Assembly (NCBI RefSeq): GCF_008087345.1
Contig: NZ_ML701736.1
Span: forward strand, 165,222 to 229,221
Length of the DNA stretch: 64,000 nt
Origin: Nocardioides caldifontis
GTDB lineage: Bacteria > Actinomycetota > Actinomycetes > Propionibacteriales > Nocardioidaceae
Direction: 5' to 3'
The position numbers and the translations under genes are program-made. The stretch's first letter is position 1. Every line of letters starts with the position of its first letter. Positions 28,120 through 37,757 of the stretch are shown one piece after another. Under the pieces are notes generated by a model. It saw only the letters and a list, made by a program, of their open reading frames with translations. It ran no database searches and was not told where the DNA came from.

Positions 28120-29316
28120 TCAGCGGGCGAGGGCGGCGGCCTGGCGGGCGATCTCCCACTCCTCGTCCGTCGGCACCACCAGCACGCGGACCTCGGCGTC
28201 GTCCGTGGCGACGTCGCGTGCGGCCGAGGACTGGGCGGCGTTCCGCTCCTCGTCGACCTCGATCCCGAGCCGCTCCAGCCCGGCAAGAGCCGCAGCACGC
28301 ACCTCGGGCGACTTCTCGCCGACCCCGCCGGTGAAGACGAGCGCGTCGACCGTGCCGAGGACGGCGTAGTAGCTGCCGACGTACTTGCGGAGCCGGTGGC
28401 AGTAGACGTCGAACGCGAGGTCGGCGCCCTCGTCACCCTCGGCGCGTTTCTGCAGCAACGTGCGGAAGTCGTTGGAGCCGCAGAGCCCCTTGAGCCCGGA
28501 GTCCCGGTTGAGCGCCCGGTCGACGTCGACGACGTCCCAGCCGAGGTGGCGGTTCAGGTGCCCGGGCAGCGCCGGGTCGACGTCGCCGGAGCGCGTGCCC
28601 ATCACCAGCCCCTCCAGGGGAGTGAACCCCATCGAGGTCTCGACCGAGCAGCCGCCGTCGACGGCCGTGACCGACGCGCCGTTGCCGAGGTGCATCACGA
28701 CGAACCGGCACTCCTCGACCGGCTTGCCGAGCATCTCGGCGGCCCGGCCCACCACGAAGGACACCGAGGTGCCGTGGAAGCCGTAGCGTCGGATGTGGTG
28801 CTCCTCGGCCCACTCGCGGGGCACCGCGTAGGTGTACGCGTGCGGCGGCAGCGTCTGGTGGAAGGCGGTGTCGAACACCGCCACGTGCGGCACGTCGGGG
28901 AAGAGCCGCAGCGCGACCCGCATCCCCTCCAGGTTCGCCGGGTTGTGCAGCGGCGCCAGGGGGACCAGCTCCTCGACCGTCGCGAGCAGCCCGTCGTCGA
29001 CTAGCGCGGGCTCGGAGAACCGGTCCCCGCCGTGCACGACCCGGTGGCCGACCGCGATGAGCCCCGCGTCGTCGAGGGACGGACCGTGCTCCTCGAAGGC
29101 CTGGAGAGCCAGCCGCAGCGCGTCCTCGTGGGAGTCGACCGACCGGTCCTCCTCGTGCCGGCCCGCGGGGCCCTCGTGGTGCAGCGAGCCGGACCCCTCG
29201 CCGATCCGCTCGACGAGGCCGGAGCCGAAGGCCTTGCCGGAGGTGGCGTCGACGAGGCTGTACTTCAGCGAGGACGACCCGGCGTTGAGGACCAGGACGG
29301 TGCTGTCGCCGCTCAT
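28120..29316 (-). CDS. ackA: Acetate kinase
   Basis: The 398-residue enzyme interconverts acetyl phosphate plus ADP and acetate plus ATP. Both family signatures are present: VLVLNAGSSSLKY at the N-terminus and the second signature region around RYGFHGTSVSFV. The catalytic Arg/Asp region is VFDTAFHQTLPP, and the nucleotide-binding VMHLGNGASVTAV and VFTGGVGEKSPEVR segments are intact. The ATG at 29316 overlaps the stop of pta (ATGA), the typical pta-ackA operon for acetate overflow or acetate use. Length and motifs are normal. Confidence 0.97.
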   Translation of the reverse strand: MSGDSTVLVLNAGSSSLKYSLVDATSGKAFGSGLVERIGEGSGSLHHEGPAGRHEEDRSVDSHEDALRLALQAFEEHGPSLDDAGLIAVGHRVVHGGDRFSEPALVDDGLLATVEELVPLAPLHNPANLEGMRVALRLFPDVPHVAVFDTAFHQTLPPHAYTYAVPREWAEEHHIRRYGFHGTSVSFVVGRAAEMLGKPVEECRFVVMHLGNGASVTAVDGGCSVETSMGFTPLEGLVMGTRSGDVDPALPGHLNRHLGWDVVDVDRALNRDSGLKGLCGSNDFRTLLQKRAEGDEGADLAFDVYCHRLRKYVGSYYAVLGTVDALVFTGGVGEKSPEVRAAALAGLERLGIEVDEERNAAQSSAARDVATDDAEVRVLVVPTDEEWEIARQAAALAR

Positions 29317-31397
29317 ACGTTCTCCAGCGGCTTCTGCGCCTGGATGGCGGTGATCGCGACCGTGTTGACGATGTCGCGCACCGTCGCGCCGCGCGACAGG
29401 TCGTTGACCGGCTTGCGCAGCCCCTGCAGCACCGGCCCGATCGCCACGGCACCGGCCGAGCGTTGGACCGCCTTGTAGGTGTTGTTGCCGGTGTTCAGGT
29501 CCGGGAAGACGAACACCGTCGCCTGGCCGGCCACCTTGGAGTCCGGCAGCTTCGTCTTGGCGACGGCCGAGTCGATCGCGGCGTCGTACTGGATGGGCCC
29601 CTCGACCGGCAGGTCGGGGTCGCGCTCCCGGACGAGCCCGGTCGCCGTGACGACCTTCTCGACGTCGGTGCCTGACCCGGAGGTCCCGGTGGAGTACGAC
29701 AGCATCGCCACCCGAGGCTCGACGCCGAACGCCGCCGCGGTCCGGGCCGAGGCGATCGCGATGTCCGCGAGCTGCTCGGCCGTCGGGTCGGGTACGACGG
29801 CGCAGTCGCCGTAGACGAGCACCTGGTGCTCCAGGCACATGAAGAACACCGACGAGACGACCGAGACGCCGGGCACCGTCCGGACCACCTCGAGCGACGG
29901 GCGGATCGTGTGCGCGGTGGTGTGCGCGGCACCGGAGACCATGCCGTCGGCCTTCCCCAGCTGGACCATCAGCGTGCCGAAGTACGACACGTCGGTGACC
30001 GTGGTCCTCGCCTCGTCGAGGTCGATCCCCTTGTGCCTGCGAGCCTGGTGGTAGTACTCCGCGAGCTCCTCGACCAGCTCCTCGTCGTGGGGGCTCAGGA
30101 GCTGGGCGCCGGTGACGTCGGCGCCGACCTCCGCGGCCCGCCGGGTGATCGTGGCCGGGTCGCCGAGCAGGGTGAGGTCGGCGACCCCGCGGCGCAGCAG
30201 GATGTCGGCGGCCCGCAGGATCCGGTCGTCGTCCCCCTCCGGCAGCACGATGTGCTTCCGCGCGGCGACCGCCATGTCGACGAGTCGGTGCTCGAACATC
30301 AGCGGCGTCACGGCCGAGGACCTGCTCAGCTCGAGCCGGTCCACCAGCGCCGCCCCGTCGACGTGCTCGTCGAAGAGCGTCACCGCGGTGACCACCTTGC
30401 GCGGCGAGTCCTTGCTGAGCCGGCCGCGGAGCGTCGCCAGCCGCTCGACGGTGGCGTGCGTGCCCAGCTCGGTCGTGAGGATCGGCGTCGTCACCTCGAG
30501 CCCCGCGATGAGCCGGTCGACCTGCTCGGGCATGGCGAACCCGCCGTTGAGCACGATTGCGGCGATCTGCGGGAAGTCCTGCGCCACGTGGGCGAGCAGC
30601 ACCCCCAGCACGATCTCCGGCCGGTCACCCGCGGTGACGACCACGACCCCCTCGGTGAGCCGGTCCAGCACGTTGGGGAGCGTCATCCCCGCCACGAGCA
30701 GCCCGCCCGACTCGCGGTGCAGGAGCTCGGGGTCGCCCGCGATCATCTCCCCCTCGACCCGGGCCATCAGCTCGCCGACCGTCGGTGCGGTCAGCAGCGG
30801 GGCGTCGGGGATCGCGTAGCCCGGCGCGGCGGGAGTCGAGATCGCCCCGGCGACGGCAGCGAGGTCGTCGGCGCGGCACCGGTTGGCGACGATCGCGGCG
30901 AGCGTGGCGTGGTGCGCCTCGAGCTCGTGGGTGAGCAGCTCGGCGGTCGTGCGCAGCTGCTCCGGGGAGCGCTCGGCGCCGTTGACGACCAGGATCACCG
31001 GGGCACCGATGTTGGCCGCGATGCGGGCGTTGACGGAGAACTCCGTGGGCGTCGCCACGTCGGTGTAGTCGCTGCCGACGACCACCACGGCGTCGCACTT
31101 CTCGGCCACCGCGTGGTAGCGGTCGACGATCCGGTCCAGCGCCGCGTCCGGGTCGTCGTGGATCTCGTCGTAGGTCACGCCGGCCGCCTCGTCGTACGAC
31201 GTCGTGCAGGCCTCGCGCGAGGTGAGCAGGTCGAGGACGTAGTCCCGTCCGGAGCTCTCGTCGGCGGCGTCCGCGCGCACGATGGGCCGGAAGACGCCGA
31301 CGCGCTCCACCGCCCTGGCCAGCTGCTCGAGGAGCCCGAGCGCGACCGTCGACTTGCCCGAGAACCCCTCCGCCGAGGCGATGTACACGCTCGTCAT
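29313..31397 (-). CDS. pta: Phosphate acetyltransferase
   Basis: The 694-residue enzyme interconverts acetyl-CoA and acetyl phosphate. It is the long form. An N-terminal P-loop region similar to BioD (SAEGFSGKSTVALGLL, residues about 7-22) and a central DRTGG regulatory domain (about 210-330) precede the C-terminal PTA_PTB catalytic domain (from about 370), with segments VLPEGDDDRILRAADI, MVSGAAHTTAHTIRPSL and FVFPDLNTGNNTYKAVQR. I chose ATG 31397 (MTSVYIAS) over an in-frame start six codons earlier because it abuts the first strand of the P-loop domain. It overlaps ackA and the two form an operon. Confidence 0.97.
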   Translation of the reverse strand: MTSVYIASAEGFSGKSTVALGLLEQLARAVERVGVFRPIVRADAADESSGRDYVLDLLTSREACTTSYDEAAGVTYDEIHDDPDAALDRIVDRYHAVAEKCDAVVVVGSDYTDVATPTEFSVNARIAANIGAPVILVVNGAERSPEQLRTTAELLTHELEAHHATLAAIVANRCRADDLAAVAGAISTPAAPGYAIPDAPLLTAPTVGELMARVEGEMIAGDPELLHRESGGLLVAGMTLPNVLDRLTEGVVVVTAGDRPEIVLGVLLAHVAQDFPQIAAIVLNGGFAMPEQVDRLIAGLEVTTPILTTELGTHATVERLATLRGRLSKDSPRKVVTAVTLFDEHVDGAALVDRLELSRSSAVTPLMFEHRLVDMAVAARKHIVLPEGDDDRILRAADILLRRGVADLTLLGDPATITRRAAEVGADVTGAQLLSPHDEELVEELAEYYHQARRHKGIDLDEARTTVTDVSYFGTLMVQLGKADGMVSGAAHTTAHTIRPSLEVVRTVPGVSVVSSVFFMCLEHQVLVYGDCAVVPDPTAEQLADIAIASARTAAAFGVEPRVAMLSYSTGTSGSGTDVEKVVTATGLVRERDPDLPVEGPIQYDAAIDSAVAKTKLPDSKVAGQATVFVFPDLNTGNNTYKAVQRSAGAVAIGPVLQGLRKPVNDLSRGATVRDIVNTVAITAIQAQKPLENV

Positions 31398-31468
31398 GGT
31401 GTCGAGGCTATCCACACCGCGACCGGTTCACCCTTTCCTGTCGGAGGCCGCGACTAGGGTCGTGGGCG

Positions 31469-34400
31469 ATGGGGATCCTCGAGCTCTACGACGACGCCGA
31501 GCTGGTGCGCAGCTTCGGTGCGATGACGTTCGAGCGCGGTCGCGTCTACGCCCAGGAGGGGCGGGTGCACAGCGCGGAGGTCAATGCCGCCAACCCGCGG
31601 ATCACGCTGGTCAACGGCCGTGTGGAGGGCTCCGGCGGGCGTGCCTACGCCACCACCGTCACGCTCGCCGAGGACCCGTCCGGCACCTGGATCGACGCGC
31701 ACTGCACCTGCCCGGTGGTCCGGATGTGCAAGCACGCCGCCGCGGTCATGCTGACCGTGCGCGACGAGCACCAGGACGGCCAGGGGCTCCGTGACTGGGA
31801 GCGGCGGCTCGGGCTCGTCCTCGACGAGCTCGACCTGGCGGTGGAGAGCACCCTCGTCGACCGCACGCCGCTGGGGCTGCTCTTCGAGCTGTCGACCGGC
31901 CGTGCGTCGCGGTTCTCCGCGCTCGAGGGCGTGCCGCGGACCCGCCGGGGGCTGCTCCGGGTGCGGCCGGTCCAGCGCGGCGCGCGCGACAACTGGGTGC
32001 GCTCGCGCGTCGGGTGGGCCGACGTGCCCTACCTCGACCGCCGCACGGACGTCGACCCCGACCAGGCCGCGGTGCTCGCCGAGCTGCTCAGCGCCCACCG
32101 CGCCGCCAACCGGCAGGCCTACTTCGGCTCGGAGTCCCACCTCTCGGTGGCCACGTTCGGCGCGTCGGTGTGGCCCCTGCTCCAGGAGGCCGTACGCGCG
32201 GGCGTCGTGCTCGTCGCCGGGCCGGGGCTGACGTCGGTGCGGGTGGCCGAGCAGCCGGTGACGCTGACCGTCGACGTCAACGGCGTGGACACCGAGCGCG
32301 CCCACCTGCAGCTCGGCGTGCGCCACGAGGACGACTGGTTCGGCGCCGACCGGCTGGAGGTGCTCGGGGCCGACGGCCACGGCGTGGCGCTGTGGACCGA
32401 GGCGTCGGCAGGGCTCGACGGGGTGCGCACCCCCGACACCTGGGACCTGGTGCTCTCCGCGCTGACCCGCAAGGCCGGGGTGCAGACCCGGCGGCTGCTC
32501 GCCACCGGCCAGACGCTGCCGGTCCCCCAGGAGGAGGTGCCGGAGCTGGTGGCGGACTACCTGCCCCGGCTGCAGCGCCACCTGCCAGTCACCTCCTCCG
32601 ACGAGAGCCTGCGGATCGAGGAGCCGCCGGAGCCGCGGCTCGCGCTGACCGTCACCTGGAAGGCCGTCGACCAGGTGCACGTGGCGTGGAGCTGGCGCTA
32701 CCGCGTGGGGCGGGACGACCGGGTCTACGGCATCGACGAGGGGCGAGGGCTCCGTGGGGTCCGCCGCGTCGACGAGGAGAGCCGGCTGCTCGAGGAGCTC
32801 GTCCTCGACGAGGAGCAGACCCACCGCTTGTGCCGGACGGGGCGGCGCGACCGAGGCCTGGTGCCGGAGCAGACGTTCAGCGGCGCCCTGGCGGTGGCGT
32901 TCACCGAGGACACGCTGGTGCCGCTCGAGGCGAGCGGTCAGGTGGAGATCGACGAGATCGGGACCCGACCGGAGTTCGAGGAGCTGACCGGGGCGCCGGT
33001 GATCCGGTTCGAGCCCCGCGACCCGGGTGGCGAGGACGCCGGCGACCTCTTGGTCGACCGCACCGACTGGCTCGACCTCGAGGTCGTGGTCAGCGTCGAC
33101 GGGCGGTTCATCGGGCTGGCCCAGCTGCTCGAGGCGATGACCCTCGGCGCGGAGCGGATCGTGCTGCGCGACGGGGCCCACCTGCGGATCGACCGGCCCG
33201 AGTTCGCCCGGCTCACCGAGCTGGTGCGCGCCGCCCGCGAGCTGGAGGAGCGGCAGCCCGGGGAGGGGGTGCGGGTGAGCCGCCAGGACCTCGGGCTCTG
33301 GGCAGAGCTCGCCGAGATCGGGCTGGTCGACGCGCAGGCGTCGGCGTGGGTGCAGGCGGCGCGGGCGCTCCGCGACGTCCAGGGGCTCCCGGACGCCGAG
33401 CCGGCGGTGGCGGCCGAGCTCCGCGGCTACCAGGTCGACGGGTTCCGCTGGCTCCTGCTCCTCTGGCAGCTCGGCCTGGGCGGGATCCTCGCCGACGACA
33501 TGGGGCTCGGCAAGACGCTCCAGACGCTGGCCCTCGTCGCCCACGCTCGGGCGCAGGGGAGGGGCGGGCCGTTCCTCGTGGTCGCTCCGACCAGCGTGGT
33601 GGCGACCTGGGCCCACGAGGCCGAGACGTTCACGCCGGGGCTGACCGTGCGGACCGTCACGGAGTCGAGGTCGCGGCGGGGCCGGTCGCTGGCCGAGGTG
33701 CACGAGGGGGCCGACCTCGTGGTCACCTCCTACACGCTGTTCCGGCTCGAGGCCGACGACTACGTCGGCCTCGATTGGGGCGGGCTGGTGCTGGACGAGG
33801 CGCAGATGGTGAAGAACCACCAGGGCAAGACCCACCAGGCGGTGCGCCGGCTGGACGTGCCCTTCCGGCTGGCGCTCACCGGCACGCCCATGGAGAACCG
33901 GCTCATGGAGCTCTGGTCGCTGCTCTCCATCGTGGCGCCCGGGCTCTACCCGTACCCGGACCGCTTCGCCGAGACGGTCGCCAACCCGGTCGAGAAGGAG
34001 GGCGACGCCGCCGCGCTCGCCCGGTTCCGCAAGCGGCTGCGGCCGTTCCTGCTGCGCCGCACCAAGGAGCTGGTCGCGAAGGACCTGCCGCCGAAGCAGG
34101 AGCAGGTGCTCGAGGTGCAGCTGACCTCGAAGCACCGCAAGGTCTACGAGACCCACCTGCAGCGCGAGCGGCAGAACGTGCTCGGGCTCCTCGGCGACTT
34201 CGACCGGCAGCGGATGGCGATCTTCCGGTCACTGACCCGGCTGCGCCAGCTCAGCCTCGACGCCGCGCTCGTCGACCCCGACTACGACGGCATCGGCTCC
34301 GCGAAGATCGACGTGCTCGTCGACCACCTGCAGGAGGTCGTCGCCGAGGGGCACCGGGCGCTGGTGTTCAGCCAGTTCACCTCGTTCCTCACCCGGGTCC

Positions 34401-34804
34401 GCCAGCGGCTCGACGCCGAGGGGATCGACGCGACGTACCTCGACGGGCGGACCCGCCGCCGCGCGGAGGTGGTGGGCCGGTTCAAGCAGGGCGACAGCCC
34501 GGTCTTCCTGATCAGCCTCAAGGCGGGCGGTGTGGGGCTGACCCTCACCGAGGCCGACTACGTCTTCGTCCTCGACCCGTGGTGGAACCCTGCCGTCGAG
34601 GCACAGGCGGTCGATCGGGCCCACCGGATCGGCCAGCGGCGTCCGGTGATGGTCTACCGGCTCGTCTCCTCGGCGACCATCGAGGAGAAGGTGATGGAGC
34701 TCAAGGCGCGCAAGGCCGCCCTGTTCGCCAAGGTCATCGACGGCGAAGGCGGGGCGGGGACACCGATCGACGCCGACGACATCCGGGCCTTGTTCGAGGA
34801 GTGA
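31469..34804 (+). CDS. SNF2-family helicase with N-terminal SWIM zinc finger
   Basis: The 1111-residue protein has a SWIM zinc finger at about residues 79-91 (CTCPVVRMCKH), a long middle region of unknown fold, and a C-terminal SNF2 ATPase from about residue 650. Walker A is DDMGLGKT (about 675), the DExx box is DEAQ (about 775), and the helicase C motifs include SLKAGGVGLTLTEADYV and QAVDRAHRIGQ. These HepA-like ATPases remodel nucleoprotein or RNA polymerase complexes. The ATG at 31469 is 72 bases from the divergent pta gene. The exact target cannot be inferred. Confidence 0.95.
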   Translation: MGILELYDDAELVRSFGAMTFERGRVYAQEGRVHSAEVNAANPRITLVNGRVEGSGGRAYATTVTLAEDPSGTWIDAHCTCPVVRMCKHAAAVMLTVRDEHQDGQGLRDWERRLGLVLDELDLAVESTLVDRTPLGLLFELSTGRASRFSALEGVPRTRRGLLRVRPVQRGARDNWVRSRVGWADVPYLDRRTDVDPDQAAVLAELLSAHRAANRQAYFGSESHLSVATFGASVWPLLQEAVRAGVVLVAGPGLTSVRVAEQPVTLTVDVNGVDTERAHLQLGVRHEDDWFGADRLEVLGADGHGVALWTEASAGLDGVRTPDTWDLVLSALTRKAGVQTRRLLATGQTLPVPQEEVPELVADYLPRLQRHLPVTSSDESLRIEEPPEPRLALTVTWKAVDQVHVAWSWRYRVGRDDRVYGIDEGRGLRGVRRVDEESRLLEELVLDEEQTHRLCRTGRRDRGLVPEQTFSGALAVAFTEDTLVPLEASGQVEIDEIGTRPEFEELTGAPVIRFEPRDPGGEDAGDLLVDRTDWLDLEVVVSVDGRFIGLAQLLEAMTLGAERIVLRDGAHLRIDRPEFARLTELVRAARELEERQPGEGVRVSRQDLGLWAELAEIGLVDAQASAWVQAARALRDVQGLPDAEPAVAAELRGYQVDGFRWLLLLWQLGLGGILADDMGLGKTLQTLALVAHARAQGRGGPFLVVAPTSVVATWAHEAETFTPGLTVRTVTESRSRRGRSLAEVHEGADLVVTSYTLFRLEADDYVGLDWGGLVLDEAQMVKNHQGKTHQAVRRLDVPFRLALTGTPMENRLMELWSLLSIVAPGLYPYPDRFAETVANPVEKEGDAAALARFRKRLRPFLLRRTKELVAKDLPPKQEQVLEVQLTSKHRKVYETHLQRERQNVLGLLGDFDRQRMAIFRSLTRLRQLSLDAALVDPDYDGIGSAKIDVLVDHLQEVVAEGHRALVFSQFTSFLTRVRQRLDAEGIDATYLDGRTRRRAEVVGRFKQGDSPVFLISLKAGGVGLTLTEADYVFVLDPWWNPAVEAQAVDRAHRIGQRRPVMVYRLVSSATIEEKVMELKARKAALFAKVIDGEGGAGTPIDADDIRALFEE

Positions 34805-34816
34805 CGCCGGCCCGCC

Positions 34817-36124
34817 TCAGGGGGCGATGTTGAGGTTCCGCCTGAAGAGGTTGTCGGGGTCCCAAGCGCGCTTGACCTCGCGCAGCCGCTCCAGCGTCGC
34901 GGACGGCCAGATCGCGGTGACGTCCTCGGGTGCGGGCGACCCGACGAAGCCGGCGTAGGTCCCGGCGCCGAGGTCGCCGACGGCTCGCCACGTCGCTCGA
35001 GCCCCCGCCACCTGCTCCTCCGTCGCCCCGGCGGGGAGGAACGCTCCCGAGAGCACCATCGCCTCCGCGTCCCGGAGCGCGAAGGCCGTCGCCGCGGGGT
35101 CGACCCTGCCGAAGGCCCCTCCGAGGGAGCGGAGCGCGAACATCCGGCCACCGGCGGCGTAGGCCGTGGCGACCGCCTCCGCCAGCGGGCGGTCGACCCT
35201 CCTCACCAGGGTGTTGTCGACCACCGGGACCGCGCCCTCGGGGCGGTGCGGCTCGTCGAGCACCGAGGCGTAGGGCCGCTCGGTGACGTCCTCGACGGTC
35301 AGCGCGCCGATCGCCCGGAGCGGGTCGAGGGCAGAGGTGTCGTCCCCCGCCAGGCACACGAAGAGGACGACGCCGGCGGGGATGTCGCCCATGGCCGGCA
35401 TCAGCCCCAGGATCGTGGTCAGCTCGTCCGGCGCGGCGCGCATCACCGCGCCCCACCGCTCGACGAGGTCGGCGACGGCGTCGGGACGGTCTGCGGCGAA
35501 CGCCATCGTGCCGAAGCGGACCGTCACGACCGGCTGCGCCTCGAGCTCGAAGGCCGTGACCACGCCGAAGTTGCCGGCACCACCGCGGAGCCCCCAGAAG
35601 AGCTCTGGGTTCTCTGTGGTGGAGGCCCGCACGACCTCACCGGCGGCGGTGACGAGCTCGGCCGCGACGAGGCTGTCGAGGGTGAGCCCGTGCTTGCGGA
35701 CCATCCAGCCGATCCCGCCGGCCTGGGTCAGCCCGCCGACGCCCACCGACGTGGTGTCGCCGGAGGTGACCGCGAGCCCGTGCCCGGCCAGCGTTGCGGC
35801 GACCGGCCCCCACGTGGCCCCGGCGCCGATCCGGACCCGGTTGCCGCCGAGCCGTTCGACCCGGTCCATCCGGTGCAGGTCCAGGACGACGCCGCCGTCG
35901 AGGGTGCCGAACCCGGTGAAGCTGTGGCCGCCGCCGCGGACCGCGAGCGGCAGCCCCAGCCGGCGGGCGTGCGCGAGCGACGCGACGACCTCGTCGGTGG
36001 TCGAGGGGCGCAGCACCACCGCCGGCTCGGCCACGGCGAGGAACGTCCTGCGGGCCTGGTCGTACTCGGCGTGGTCGGGGAGCACGGCGATGTGGTCGAC
36101 CTCGCCGAGGTGCTGGATGGTCAT
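34817..36124 (-). CDS. FAD-linked oxidase, berberine-bridge-enzyme-like
   Basis: This 435-residue protein has an N-terminal FAD_binding_4 domain with the RGGGHSFTGFG motif, whose His is the likely covalent flavin ligand, and GGLTQAGGIGWMVRKHGLTLD further on. A C-terminal BBE segment follows (WDPDNLFRRNLNIAP). Bacterial members oxidise sugars or secondary metabolites. The second covalent ligand of bicovalent members, a Cys in the GVGG region, is not seen; the segment reads SVGVGGLTQAG. The start is the ATG at 36124. A CTTGAGCTCAAG palindrome upstream suggests regulation by a MerR-like factor. Confidence 0.92.
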   Translation of the reverse strand: MTIQHLGEVDHIAVLPDHAEYDQARRTFLAVAEPAVVLRPSTTDEVVASLAHARRLGLPLAVRGGGHSFTGFGTLDGGVVLDLHRMDRVERLGGNRVRIGAGATWGPVAATLAGHGLAVTSGDTTSVGVGGLTQAGGIGWMVRKHGLTLDSLVAAELVTAAGEVVRASTTENPELFWGLRGGAGNFGVVTAFELEAQPVVTVRFGTMAFAADRPDAVADLVERWGAVMRAAPDELTTILGLMPAMGDIPAGVVLFVCLAGDDTSALDPLRAIGALTVEDVTERPYASVLDEPHRPEGAVPVVDNTLVRRVDRPLAEAVATAYAAGGRMFALRSLGGAFGRVDPAATAFALRDAEAMVLSGAFLPAGATEEQVAGARATWRAVGDLGAGTYAGFVGSPAPEDVTAIWPSATLERLREVKRAWDPDNLFRRNLNIAP

Positions 36125-36172
36125 GGCGGTCCTTCCGTCCGGCGTACGAACGACCGTAGGACTTCAACCGCG

Positions 36173-36184
36173 CTTGAGCTCAAG
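36173..36184. promoter_or_regulatory. CTTGAGCTCAAG palindrome upstream of the FAD oxidase
   Basis: This perfect 12-base palindrome lies 49 bases upstream of the ATG at 36124, in a locally AT-richer stretch. On the minus strand the sequence reads TTGAGCTCAAG, followed 4 bases later by CGGTTGAAGT, a layout like the spacer operators of MerR-family promoters. No MerR-type gene is adjacent, so the regulator is unknown. Confidence 0.4.
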
Positions 36185-36232
36185 TGCTTTTCTACCGGCA
36201 GGCCGGGTCCGAGGAGTGACGCCGGCGGGCGG

Positions 36233-37648
36233 TCAGGCCACGCCGGCCGCCTGCTCGAGCGCGAGCAGCTCGTCGTCGAGGTGCGTCAGCAGCCGCTGCA
36301 GGCTCGGTGCGGTGCGGCGGCAGCCGGTGAGCCCGAAGTTCATCATCCCGCCGTACGACGTGCAGGTGATGTTCAGCGCCTGCCCGTGCACCGGGATCGA
36401 CAGGGGGTACATCCCCGTCAGGTGCGCCCCGCGGAGGTAGAGCGGCTGACGTGGCCCGGGGACGTTCGAGATCACCAGGTTGAACGGCGGCCGGGTGAGC
36501 CCCTGCATCCGCAGCATGGGGAGGAGCACGACCGGCGAGACCCCGATCCCGCTCATCGCGACGATCTGCGCGGGCGTCATCTGCGCCAGCGCGTCCTTGC
36601 CCGCGATCACGGAGCGGTTGATCGCCTCCAGCCGCGCCGCGGGGTCCGCGAGCTGCGTGCCGAGCTTGACCATGAGCGTCCCGACCGCGTTGCCGCCCTC
36701 CGAGGAGGCGGTGTGGGCGTCAGCGAGCTTGAGGCTGACCGGGACCATCGCGACCAGCGACTGGTCGGGGAGCGCGTCGAGCTCGTCCAGGTAGTGGCGC
36801 AGCGCTCCGCTGCACATCGCGAGGACGACGTCGTTGATCGTGGTGTCGCTCGCCTTCGCGACCGCCTTGATCCGCTCGATCGGCCAGTGCTGCGCGGCGA
36901 ACCGGCGAGCACCCGTGATCGGCCGGTTGAGGATGCTCCGTGGGGCGTGGAGGGACAGCGGCGCGGTCTCGTCGCGGATGCCGCGGTTGAGGGTCCGCAG
37001 CAGCGCCGCGGGGAGCCCGGCGGCCTCGGAGCTGATCGCGAGCGCGGTGCGGACCGCTTCCAGCGGCAGCTCGGCCAGCCGTTCGCTGAGCGCGCCGTGG
37101 TCGGGGTCGTCCTCGGGGCGGCGCTCCGGGCGGGGCCGCGCGGCCCACGCCGGGGGCGTGCGCTCGTCGGGGTCGGTGCTCAGGGTGTCCTGGAGCAGCC
37201 GCATCGCCGAGACGCCGTCGACCAGCGCGTGGTGGAGCTTGGTGTAGATCGCGACCCGGCCGTCCTCCATGCCCTCGATCAGGTAGAGCTCCCACAGCGG
37301 GCGCTCGAGCGCGAGCCGGGTCCCGTGGACCCGGCTGACCAGCTCCAGCAGCTCGCGCACCCGGCCCGGTGCAGGGAGGGCGCTGTGCCGGACGTGGTAC
37401 TCGAGGTCGAACTGGTCGTCGTGCTTCCACGCCCAGGCCCCGCCGAGCGTCTTCGACCGGTAGGGCCGCTTGAGGAACAGCGGCCGGATGTCGTCGCACT
37501 GCAGGGACTCCTCGTAGAACTCCCGCGCCCACTCCGGACCTGCGCCGTCGGGCAGCTCGAAGAGCTGCAGCCCCCCGACGTGCATCGGCGTGTTCCGCGA
37601 CTCCGCCAGCATGAACCCTTGTGCCGTCGGGTCCATCGGCTGCACCAT
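36233..37648 (-). CDS. Wax ester synthase/diacylglycerol acyltransferase (WS/DGAT)
   Basis: The 471-residue enzyme uses acyl-CoA to esterify diacylglycerol or fatty alcohols, producing storage lipids at the membrane. The catalytic HHALVDG motif (HHxxxDG) is present at about residue 139, and the conserved NDVVLAMCSGALRHYL and NVPGPRQPLYLRGA segments follow. The actinobacterial start motif MDPTAQGFMLAESRNTPMHV is visible. I chose ATG 37648, which has GGAAGGGG upstream. It is divergent from the FUSC gene. Activity toward wax esters or triacylglycerol cannot be told apart from sequence. Confidence 0.94.
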   Translation of the reverse strand: MVQPMDPTAQGFMLAESRNTPMHVGGLQLFELPDGAGPEWAREFYEESLQCDDIRPLFLKRPYRSKTLGGAWAWKHDDQFDLEYHVRHSALPAPGRVRELLELVSRVHGTRLALERPLWELYLIEGMEDGRVAIYTKLHHALVDGVSAMRLLQDTLSTDPDERTPPAWAARPRPERRPEDDPDHGALSERLAELPLEAVRTALAISSEAAGLPAALLRTLNRGIRDETAPLSLHAPRSILNRPITGARRFAAQHWPIERIKAVAKASDTTINDVVLAMCSGALRHYLDELDALPDQSLVAMVPVSLKLADAHTASSEGGNAVGTLMVKLGTQLADPAARLEAINRSVIAGKDALAQMTPAQIVAMSGIGVSPVVLLPMLRMQGLTRPPFNLVISNVPGPRQPLYLRGAHLTGMYPLSIPVHGQALNITCTSYGGMMNFGLTGCRRTAPSLQRLLTHLDDELLALEQAAGVA

Positions 37649-37757
37649 CTCGGCCCCTTCCGTCCGCCGGTCTCGCCCCAGCCTGCCCAGCCTGCCCCCA
37701 GTGATGCGTCGGCGCCAGGGCGTGCGTCGGGACGCGCCAGTCGGGAACGATGGCGCC

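Noticed and set aside
31454-34156. A 900-codon open frame on the minus strand
   Set aside because: It is antisense to the SWIM-SNF2 helicase gene, whose motifs are unambiguous. The product is His/Arg/Pro-rich and resembles nothing.
32014-34833. A 939-codon second frame within the helicase gene
   Set aside because: Same strand, other frame, Arg/Ala/Gly-rich low-complexity product; a codon-bias artefact.
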